Origin: Duganella sp. 1411
GTDB taxonomy: Bacteria; Pseudomonadota; Gammaproteobacteria; Burkholderiales; Burkholderiaceae_D
NCBI RefSeq assembly: GCF_017833525.1
Contig: NZ_JAFICD010000003.1
Location: 62,001-126,000, forward strand
Direction: 5' to 3'
Length of the DNA: 64,000 nucleotides
Notes under the pieces: generated by a model
What the model was told of the DNA's origin: nothing
Databases searched by the model: none
What the model saw: only the letters and a program-made list of their open reading frames with translations
Made by a program: the position numbers and the translations under genes
Part shown: in pieces, positions 39,849 through 47,025 of the stretch
Numbering within the stretch: position 1 is the first letter of the stretch
Layout of the letters: every line of letters begins with the position of its first letter

Positions 39849-40760
39849 CTATAGCGTAGCCAACCCCGCCAGCCCAACGCATATCAAGATAATAGTGATA
39901 CTGGCAAGGTCCGTACTAACGTGTAACAGAGGATCTTCGTCAATCTGCATACGGAAAGATAACAACCATAGTCTTGCGATCCAGATGAAAAAAAGCGGCA
40001 CCACAAAAAATAAGGGCAGCGACGACGGATATAACTTTGACACATCGCCAGAATTATAGTAAAGCATCAGCACCAAAGCAGAAATGCATCCCGAACTTAT
40101 GCCAAATATGGCAACTGGCATACTGTCTGCGGGCACGTATCCCCTTCCCGGTACAGTCAGCAAGTTCTCTTCTTTAAGTCGTACAAGCTCATTGTGGCGC
40201 TTCAGTAAAGCGAGCGACAAAAAAAGGAAGAACGAATAGGACAGCAACCAGAAAGAAAGTTGAATCTCCGTCGCAGCTGCCCCGCCTATTATCCGGATGG
40301 TGTATAGACCAGCCAACATAGCCACATCGATTAATAATATTTTTTTTAAATAAATAGAATATAAGACGGTCAAGACAAAGTAAAAGCAAACAACTTTTAG
40401 CAACGAAATGCCGCCCCAAGCCGCAACCGTCACACCCACGACACCCAACAGGGCACTGCAGCACAACGCGCTGAGACGGGAAATAGCACCAGCTGCTATG
40501 GGCCGCATTCTTTTACGGGGATGCAACCGATCATGCCGTATGTCAAGGACGTCGTTCAGAAGGTAGGCACTTGACGCACAAAGGCAAAACGCGACAAAGG
40601 CAATTGCGCAAGCCCGCCACGAGCTTAGTTCGCCTGAGTGAGCAGTGAGCACCGGAACGAATATCAACAAATTTTTAAGCCACTGCCGGGGACGCATAGC
40701 GCGCACCATCAACATGGTACCGCTCACGGCACTGGTATTTTTAACCGTCGTTTCTTGCAT
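39849..40760 (-). CDS. UbiA-family prenyltransferase, phosphoribosyl-decaprenol synthase-like
   Basis: A 303-residue membrane enzyme that would transfer a phosphoribosyl or similar group to a polyprenyl phosphate. It has eight to nine hydrophobic segments and the Asp-rich motif NDVLDIRHDRLHPRKRMRP at about 71-89, the form seen in DPPR synthases. Such enzymes feed ribose- or arabinose-type precursors to surface polysaccharide. Base composition is AT-richer than the flanks, suggesting transfer. No partner oxidase/reductase of the arabinose pathway is present. Confidence 0.8.
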   Translation of the reverse strand: MQETTVKNTSAVSGTMLMVRAMRPRQWLKNLLIFVPVLTAHSGELSSWRACAIAFVAFCLCASSAYLLNDVLDIRHDRLHPRKRMRPIAAGAISRLSALCCSALLGVVGVTVAAWGGISLLKVVCFYFVLTVLYSIYLKKILLIDVAMLAGLYTIRIIGGAAATEIQLSFWLLSYSFFLFLSLALLKRHNELVRLKEENLLTVPGRGYVPADSMPVAIFGISSGCISALVLMLYYNSGDVSKLYPSSLPLFFVVPLFFIWIARLWLLSFRMQIDEDPLLHVSTDLASITIILICVGLAGLATL

Positions 40761-40929
40761 ATTTTTCTATTCGGAAGAGTTCACATGCAACTACATGTGG
40801 ATATATTTTTGTAGCAACACATAAGAATTTGGGCATATCAAAACCGATCAGGGCATGACCGCCTGTCCGCTCTCCAAATTTCGGCTGGTAGCTATGATTG
40901 CAATGCAAAAGTAAGCATAACTGTGGCAA

Positions 40930-41895
40930 CTATTGCTTAGGTCTAGCGTCCGCACGTGGGCCAAACGCATAGACAGCAAATGGAATCAGGAATGGGTACA
41001 AGCTCCAAATTGCTCGTCCATCTATCCTGACGGACAGGGCGGCATAGAGCGGCGGCAGTGACATTAAAACAAGCATGCTTTTAAGCGGAACCAGCTCACC
41101 AGGACTATTTCGCATCCCAAGGGCCGCCAGCGGAATCACTATGACAGCAGCACTGGCAATAGACAGCAGAGAACGACCGTCGTGCAGTGCCGTCCAAACG
41201 GTCCATAGACTAGGGACCCAGACATATCTAGGCAGACCACTAAATAAATGCCATCGGACAAAGAGCAACCACCCTGCGGCAGCAACCAATACTGCGAGTC
41301 CAGGAAAAATTGGAACCCGGCGATACGCCAGTAACCAGAATATAAGGAGAATATTTTCCTCTCTGACAGCTGTTGCACCAAGTCCGGCGCCTAATGCAAG
41401 CCAAGGCTGCCCGCTAACTACCCCCAATACGAATAACGCTCGACCGCAAATCGATCCCGGGTCTGTCAGCAGATAGGAGCCATACCAAAACGTCGGCACA
41501 GAGAATATTAGCAATAGCGCGGCAAAAATAGCCTGTTTGCGACTTCCTCCGACGCGATCGACCACGAGAGCTATCGCAGAGGCTGCGATTGTTATGGATA
41601 TCCAATTAATCCCGGCGAAAGTGTTGCGCAAGTCCCCCGGCAAGTATGCCGCAAGGGCAGGCACAAGCACGCGGTATGGGAATGGAGCGCGCAACTCGCC
41701 AAATGACACTTCGCCCCTGAGGTAGCGCGCGGTATTAAAATACGCGAGCGAGTCCTCTACGGTCATGCCCCAGTGTGCCAGTAATACTGCAAAAGCGAAT
41801 GTAGCGAGGAACACAAATATCCCAGCGCGTTGGAGAGGTGTCCAATTCGAGATGTTCGAAGAAGCGTTTACTGCATTCGTTTTTGTTGTGGACAT
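40930..41895 (-). CDS. Multi-pass membrane protein, possible surface-glycan assembly
   Basis: A 321-residue protein with about eight hydrophobic segments. Features: TVEDSLAYFNTARYLRGEVSF and PFPYRVLVPALAAYLP near the start, AVREENILLIFWLLAYRR in the middle. These resemble integral membrane proteins proposed to act in cell-surface glycopolymer formation, but no enzymatic motif is certain. It is AT-richer than the flanks and lies upstream of the UbiA-type gene on the same strand, 169 bases away. Confidence 0.7.
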   Translation of the reverse strand: MSTTKTNAVNASSNISNWTPLQRAGIFVFLATFAFAVLLAHWGMTVEDSLAYFNTARYLRGEVSFGELRAPFPYRVLVPALAAYLPGDLRNTFAGINWISITIAASAIALVVDRVGGSRKQAIFAALLLIFSVPTFWYGSYLLTDPGSICGRALFVLGVVSGQPWLALGAGLGATAVREENILLIFWLLAYRRVPIFPGLAVLVAAAGWLLFVRWHLFSGLPRYVWVPSLWTVWTALHDGRSLLSIASAAVIVIPLAALGMRNSPGELVPLKSMLVLMSLPPLYAALSVRIDGRAIWSLYPFLIPFAVYAFGPRADARPKQ

Positions 41896-42382
41896 AGCAT
41901 TTTATACTTGGAGGTTAGCTGAGCGGTACCAAAATCCGCGCGTTAGATTATAGGCGCATGCGCAAAAACATGCGCTTATCGGCAGAGCCTACGGATGGTC
42001 AGGGTTTCAGAGTAGCGGGACGCGGCGGTGGAACGCCAAGCTTGGTGTCCTGCCGTTTTTCATGCTGGAGCTATCAGCGATTACTTAAATCGCCACGCCA
42101 TGGTGTTTCGAATTAAAAAGCGGATTTTACGCTATTTGCGCGCGATCGGAATTTTAGATTCATAGCACTAAAAAAAAATACTTTTTCAGGCGGCGCTCGC
42201 CGAGTCGGCGACTTGGAATCGTTCCGATGCGATAGCTCTGGAAGGGAAGTTGATTGCCTGCTGCCCACAGGTCGAGTATCGTCCCCGGCAGGCCTGTGGC
42301 GTAAGCGGCACGCTTGGCGTCTGTAGTTCCACGCCAGCAAAATACACGGCACGGTTTACGTGCCGTGTGGATCACTTCAACT
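41896..42382. other. Gene-free interval at the right edge of the insert
   Basis: No credible complete gene. It contains an inverted repeat GCGCATG/CATGCGC (41954-41960 and 41969-41975), an A-run near 42168-42178, coding-like but broken frames at 42180-42390, and the dsbD terminator at 42344-42368. It is probably the scar of an insertion or deletion. Confidence 0.6.
42344..42368 (-). terminator. Intrinsic terminator of dsbD
   Basis: ACACGGCACG (42344-42353), loop GTTTA, CGTGCCGTGT (42359-42368), a perfect ten-base stem 14 bases after the dsbD stop; the minus strand continues ATTTTGC. Confidence 0.75.
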
Positions 42383-44233
42383 TCAAGAAGTGAAATGGCG
42401 GTTCAAATGCTGCAGGAACGGCTCGGCCGCCAGGAAGCCGATGATACGGCTGTTCGGGATTTCCTTGCCGCCGTTAAAAAAGATCATGCCCGGTGGGCCG
42501 AACAGGCCAAAGCGCTTCATCAGCGCCTTGTCGTCGGCGTTGTTGGCGGTGACGTCCACCTGCAATAACGTCACCTCCTTCATCTTGCCGCCGACCGCCG
42601 GCTTGGAGAAGGTGAAGCGCTCCATCTCCTTGCACGCCACGCACCAGTCGGCGTAGAAGTCCAACATCACCGGCTTGGTGCTGGTGGCCAGGATCTGATC
42701 CAGTTCGGCCACCGTCTTGATGCGCGTGAAGTGCGCCTCGGCGCCGGCGGCGCCACCGGCCGGCGCGCCCTCGGCGCGGGCCACGCTCAGGTGGCCCAGT
42801 GGCTGCAGCACGTCGCGCCCGGCGCTGGCGGCGCCGGTCAGCTCGAACAGGCCGCCGAGCAGGAAGGCCACGCCCAGCGTCTTGCCGACGTAGGCGCCCA
42901 GGCCCGCGCCCTTCGGAATGCCGTCGAACACGTGCAGGAACATGGCGCACAGCAGCGCGAACACGCCCCACAGCACCATCATCACAGTGACCGAGAACAC
43001 CGGCGTGACCATCCAGATGGCGACCGCGATCAGCAGCAGGCCGAAGACTTTTTTGACGCCGTTCATCCAGGCGCCGGCGCGCGGCAGCAGGCTGCCGGCC
43101 GAGACGCCCGTCAGCAGCAGCGGCACGCTCATGCCGACCGCCATCGAGAACAGCGCCCAGCCGCCGGTCCAGACGTTGCGCGTCTGGCTGATGTAGAGCA
43201 GCGCGCCGGCCAGCGGACCGGCCACGCACGGGCCGACGATCAGCGCCGACAGGGCGCCCATGACGAACACGCCGGCGAATTTGCCGCCGCCCATGCTGCC
43301 GCTCTTCTCGCTCAAGCGGCTTTGCAGGCCGCTTGGCAGCTGCAGCTGGTAGACGTCGAACATCGACAGCGCCAGCGTGAACAACAAGGCGCCAAAGGTC
43401 AGCAGCACCCACGGCTTTTGCAGCGCGGCGGCCAGGCCTTCGCCGGCCAGGCCGGCGCCGACGCCGAGCGAGGTGTAGACCAGCGCCATGCCAAGGCTGT
43501 ACGCCAGCGCCAGCATGAAGCCGCGGCCGCGCGAGACATTGCCCTCGCCGACGATGATCGACGACAGGATCGGCACCATCGGCAGCACGCACGGCGTGAA
43601 CGACAGCAGCAGGCCGAACACCAGGAAGGCCAGGCCGATGCGCCACGCGCTGCCGCTTTGCAGCGTGCGCTGGGCCAGCGAGCTATCGTCTTCCGGCGCG
43701 GCGGCCGGCGCCGTGGCGGCGGCGGCAACCGGCGCGGAGGCGGCATCGGCCGCCGCCACCTCGGCCGTGTCGATCGGCGTCAGCTTGCCGGGCTTGCGGG
43801 GGTCGACCCGGTAGCTCTGCGAGGCGGGCGAGTAGCACAGGCCCGCGTCCGCGCAGCCCTGGTAGCCGACCAGCAGCGTGTAAGGCGCGGCGGCCGTCAC
43901 CGGCAGGTCGATGACCAGCTTGTCCTGGTAGGTTTCCATCTCCTTGTTGAAATTGGTGTCGAACTTGCGGATGCCGTTCGGCAGCACCGGCTCGCCCGCT
44001 TGCGCGCCGTCGGCGTTAAAACTCAAGCGGTCGCGGTACAGGTGGTAGTCCTTGGCGATGACCCACGTCAGCCGCACGGTCTTGGCGTCGAGCGTCTCGG
44101 CGGTCAGCTTGAAGGCCTGGTCGGGCTCCAGGAAATCCCCGGCCCGCGCCTGGGCGCCGGAGAACAGCGCGATCAACGCGACGATCATCGTCGCCAGCAT
44201 CTGCAGATGCAGCATCCATTTTTGTCGTTTCAT
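42383..44233 (-). CDS. dsbD: Thiol:disulfide interchange protein DsbD
   Basis: Moves reducing power from cytoplasmic thioredoxin across the inner membrane to periplasmic partners such as TlpA/CcmG- or DsbC-like proteins. The 616-residue product has a signal peptide, an N-terminal periplasmic domain with Cys in YQGCADAGLCYSP, eight membrane helices with FTPCVLPMVP and GPCVAGPL, and a C-terminal thioredoxin domain with WCVAC. Its ATG overlaps the apbE stop (ATGA), so it is translationally coupled to the redox operon. Confidence 0.95.
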   Translation of the reverse strand: MKRQKWMLHLQMLATMIVALIALFSGAQARAGDFLEPDQAFKLTAETLDAKTVRLTWVIAKDYHLYRDRLSFNADGAQAGEPVLPNGIRKFDTNFNKEMETYQDKLVIDLPVTAAAPYTLLVGYQGCADAGLCYSPASQSYRVDPRKPGKLTPIDTAEVAAADAASAPVAAAATAPAAAPEDDSSLAQRTLQSGSAWRIGLAFLVFGLLLSFTPCVLPMVPILSSIIVGEGNVSRGRGFMLALAYSLGMALVYTSLGVGAGLAGEGLAAALQKPWVLLTFGALLFTLALSMFDVYQLQLPSGLQSRLSEKSGSMGGGKFAGVFVMGALSALIVGPCVAGPLAGALLYISQTRNVWTGGWALFSMAVGMSVPLLLTGVSAGSLLPRAGAWMNGVKKVFGLLLIAVAIWMVTPVFSVTVMMVLWGVFALLCAMFLHVFDGIPKGAGLGAYVGKTLGVAFLLGGLFELTGAASAGRDVLQPLGHLSVARAEGAPAGGAAGAEAHFTRIKTVAELDQILATSTKPVMLDFYADWCVACKEMERFTFSKPAVGGKMKEVTLLQVDVTANNADDKALMKRFGLFGPPGMIFFNGGKEIPNSRIIGFLAAEPFLQHLNRHFTS

Positions 44234-45129
44234 GAGATATCCCTATACAACATCAGCCCCTGATCATCGACGGTCAAATAACCCATGTCAGAAGCGTTCA
44301 GAAAATTGATTCCGCCCTGCTGCTTGAGCATGGCGATCGTCGAACAACTGCCGGCCGCTATCGCCATCGGCGCCATCACGCTCACCGAGCGCCAATGCCG
44401 CACCGGCATGCCGGTGCGCGGATCGAGGATGTGGCAATAGCGCTGCCCATCCAGTTCAAAGTAACGCTCGTAGTCGCCGCTGGTGGCCAGCGCGCCCTGG
44501 CTGATCGGGATGCTGGCCATTACCGCGTCGGGATCGCGCGGGTCCTGAATGCCGATGCTCCACGGACGGCCGTCGAGCCGGGGGCCGATGAAGCGCATGT
44601 CGCCCCCCAGATTCACATACCCGTGCCGCACGCCGGCCTCGATCAGCAGGGCCGCCGCGCGGTCGGCCGCGTACTCCTTGCCGAAGCCGCCGAAGTCGAT
44701 CTCCATGCCGGCCTGGCGCAGGAAGACCTCCTCCGTGCCGCAATCGACCTGGTGCCAGCCGACCAGCGCCAGCAACGGTTCCAGCTCCTCCGGGCCGGGC
44801 ACGCGCGGCCGGCGGAAATCCCAGGCCTTGCGCAGCACGCCGGAGGTGATGTCGAACAGCCCCTCGCTGGCGCCGAACAGCGCGGCGGCGTAGGACATCA
44901 ACGCCATGGTCTCCTTGTCGCAGGCGACCGGCTCCCGGCCGGCCGCCGCGTTCAGGCGCGAGACGATGCTGTCCGCCCGGTAGCGCGAATACTTCTCCTC
45001 GATCCTCCGCACCTCCGCCACGGCCTGCCGCGACAGCAGGTCGGCCGTGTGCGCGTCGGGCGCGGCCAGCCGGATCTCGCAACGGCTGGCCATCGCGTCG
45101 AACGCGGTGCGGTGGATCGCGTCTACCAT
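44230..45129 (-). CDS. apbE: FAD:protein FMN transferase ApbE
   Basis: Attaches FMN covalently to Ser/Thr of exported proteins. From the ATG at 45129 it is 299 residues: FDAMASRCEIRLAA, SRYRADSIVSRLNA, IDFGGFGKEYAADRA, VNLGGDMRFIG, SGDYERYF and the HILDPRTGMPV motif. No clear signal peptide is seen, which is unusual for the periplasmic form. Its first seven bases overlap the DUF3570 gene's end, and its last four overlap dsbD. An upstream open frame in the same register is not coding. Confidence 0.93.
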   Translation of the reverse strand: MVDAIHRTAFDAMASRCEIRLAAPDAHTADLLSRQAVAEVRRIEEKYSRYRADSIVSRLNAAAGREPVACDKETMALMSYAAALFGASEGLFDITSGVLRKAWDFRRPRVPGPEELEPLLALVGWHQVDCGTEEVFLRQAGMEIDFGGFGKEYAADRAAALLIEAGVRHGYVNLGGDMRFIGPRLDGRPWSIGIQDPRDPDAVMASIPISQGALATSGDYERYFELDGQRYCHILDPRTGMPVRHWRSVSVMAPMAIAAGSCSTIAMLKQQGGINFLNASDMGYLTVDDQGLMLYRDIS

Positions 45130-46292
45130 TGCCGGTTGATCCCGATCTGGAAGGTCTGCGCGCGCAAGGTGTCGAGCCCCGGGCTGCCGGAGTTGAACAG
45201 GCGCCAGCTGCCGCGCTGCTGGTAGGCCGACACCTTGACGTCGACCGACCACAGCTTGTCGATCTGCTTGCTGACCTTGAGCGCCAGCGTCACCGCGCCG
45301 AAGCCCGACAAGCGCTGGTCGGCCGACATGTAGCCCGGATTGACGCCATTGAAGCCCGGCGGGAACGGCGCGCCCAGCACCGGATCGTAGACCGGGTCGA
45401 AATAGAAGTCCGCCGCGCTTTGCGTGTACAGGCGCACTTCCGGCGTCACGGTCCAGCCCTGCGACAGCGGCTGCACGTATTCCTGGCCCAGCGTGTGCCC
45501 GCGCACGCCGTAGCTGTCGCGGTAGTAGCGGTACGAGGTGCGGCTGACGCCACCGGTGGCGTCGATGTGGTGGTTCCAGCGCGCCAGCAGCGTGGTCTCG
45601 TTGCGGCTGCGCGGACGGTTGTCGAAGGCCTTGTACGGATCGGAGAAGTAACCCCTGCCGTGGTCGTGCGCCAGCGTCAGTTGCACCACGTCGTCCTTGG
45701 TCAGCACCTGCGTCACGCCCACCAGCAGGTTGGTGGTGTTCTTCTTCTCGCCGACGACGGCGCCGCCGGTGGAATTGATCTCGTCGTTGGAACGGCCGAA
45801 GCCGGCCGACCACGTGGTGTTGCGGTCTTCGCTCTCGAAAGTGCCCTGCAGCGACAGCGCGCGCGACACGTAGTCATGCTCGGTCGAATAACTGGCGCCG
45901 ACCGACACGCTGCCGCGCTCCAGATAGCGCTTGAGCGCGACGTCGCCGGCCTTGCGGTCGTCGCTCATGCGCGAGGCGCCGGAGACGGCCGTGTGGTAGC
46001 GCGGCGAGGCGCCCGACACGTCGTCCGTCACCGCCGAGGCGCTGACGCTCCAGACGCCGGCCACCGGCGCCATGACGGACACCGACGGCGCGTGCACGCG
46101 GATGCGGTCGAGGCCCGACTGGCTGTCGCGGTAATCGAGATAGCCGATGCTGATCACGCCATTGGTCGGCGGCGCCTCGGCGTGGGCCTGGACGCCCGGC
46201 AGCAGCAGCGCCGCCGCCAGGATCGAGGAGGCCAACGAGGGCGCCGGTGAAGGCTGGCCGTCGTTGGAAATGGTGGTTTGTTTACTCGTCAT
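45123..46292 (-). CDS. DUF3570 protein, probable outer-membrane barrel with a flavinylation-like motif
   Basis: A 389-residue exported protein (MTSKQTTISNDGQPSPAPSL, signal peptide ending near QAHAEA) made of alternating short strands typical of a beta-barrel, ending FQIGINRQW with a terminal aromatic residue. Residues 90-96 read DDVSGAS, matching the D-x-x-S/T-G-A-S/T pattern used by ApbE, and a second VSGAS follows ten residues later. An ATG four codons earlier (46304) is also possible. It lies after the DUF4266 lipoprotein and before apbE with overlaps. Confidence 0.8.
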   Translation of the reverse strand: MTSKQTTISNDGQPSPAPSLASSILAAALLLPGVQAHAEAPPTNGVISIGYLDYRDSQSGLDRIRVHAPSVSVMAPVAGVWSVSASAVTDDVSGASPRYHTAVSGASRMSDDRKAGDVALKRYLERGSVSVGASYSTEHDYVSRALSLQGTFESEDRNTTWSAGFGRSNDEINSTGGAVVGEKKNTTNLLVGVTQVLTKDDVVQLTLAHDHGRGYFSDPYKAFDNRPRSRNETTLLARWNHHIDATGGVSRTSYRYYRDSYGVRGHTLGQEYVQPLSQGWTVTPEVRLYTQSAADFYFDPVYDPVLGAPFPPGFNGVNPGYMSADQRLSGFGAVTLALKVSKQIDKLWSVDVKVSAYQQRGSWRLFNSGSPGLDTLRAQTFQIGINRQW

Positions 46293-46305
46293 AGGTGATT
46301 CCATC

Positions 46306-46521
46306 TCAGTTGCAACCGCAGCCGCCGCCGCCGACACCGGCGCCGCCCGACGAGGACTCGCGGCTGGTGTAGATATGGTCGTCGTAGCGGCTGAACAAAC
46401 CGCCGTCGTTGAAGGTCATCTCAGGCTTGGCCAGCGTGCCTTTTTCCCACGGCTGCACGTTGCCGAACGAGGCGCAGCCGGACAGACTGGCGGCCAGCGC
46501 CAATGCGATCAGGATCTTCAT
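46306..46521 (-). CDS. DUF4266 lipoprotein
   Basis: A 71-residue lipoprotein, MKILIALALAASLSGCASF (lipobox LSGC, Cys16), with the DUF4266 core VQPWEKGTLAKPEMTF and a Gly-rich end carrying two Cys (GGGGCGCN). The start overlaps the TlpA-like gene's stop (ATGA). DUF4266 and DUF3570 genes are commonly neighbours of apbE; from that I infer a shared role in an extracytoplasmic flavin system. Confidence 0.85.
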   Translation of the reverse strand: MKILIALALAASLSGCASFGNVQPWEKGTLAKPEMTFNDGGLFSRYDDHIYTSRESSSGGAGVGGGGCGCN

Positions 46522-47012
46522 TTGACGGCTCCCAGCGCGGATTGGATCTTCGCTTCCAGCTCGGCGCGGTCGGCGTCGCGGAAACCCGAATGCTCCAGCA
46601 GCACCTTGCCGTCAGGCCCGATCAACACGCTGCTCGGCATGCCCTTGATGCCGTACTGGCGCGGCGTGGCGCCTTTCGGATCGAAGGCGATGGTGAACTT
46701 GGCCGGCGTCGCCGCCAGGAAGGCCTTGGCGTCTTCGCTCTTGGCGTCGACGTTGACGCCGACGATCTGCAGCCCGCGCGGACCGTACTTGGCCTGCATC
46801 TCGTTCATCCACGGGAAGGACTGGCGGCACGGGCCGCACCACGAGGCCCAAAAGTCCACGTACACCACCTTGCCCGTCAGCTTGGCCAGTTGCACCGCGC
46901 CGTCCATGCCCTGCAGGTCGAACTGCGGCGCGGCCGCGCCCTTTTCCAGCGCGAACGCGGACGACGCGCCCAGCGCGGCGGCCAGCAGTACCGATATAGC
47001 TTTGATTTTCAT
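46518..47012 (-). CDS. TlpA-like periplasmic thioredoxin
   Basis: A 164-residue exported thiol-disulfide oxidoreductase: signal peptide MKIKAISVLLAAALGASSAFA, then a TlpA/ResA-like domain with WASWCGPCRQ as active site and GMPSSVLIGPDGKV (cis-Pro loop). GGAG precedes the ATG at 47012. DsbD, encoded three genes downstream, is the natural reductant. It may keep haem- or flavin-site cysteines reduced on the partner proteins. Confidence 0.9.
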   Translation of the reverse strand: MKIKAISVLLAAALGASSAFALEKGAAAPQFDLQGMDGAVQLAKLTGKVVYVDFWASWCGPCRQSFPWMNEMQAKYGPRGLQIVGVNVDAKSEDAKAFLAATPAKFTIAFDPKGATPRQYGIKGMPSSVLIGPDGKVLLEHSGFRDADRAELEAKIQSALGAVK

Positions 47013-47025
47013 AGTCGCTCCAGTG

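Noticed and set aside
42113..42375. Possible small genes just downstream of dsbD
   Set aside because: Frames on both strands are short, lack ribosome sites and recognisable families; at most they are remnants.
45130..45813. Upstream extension of the apbE reading frame
   Set aside because: It is a shadow of the DUF3570 gene in another register; ApbE similarity begins at the ATG at 45129.
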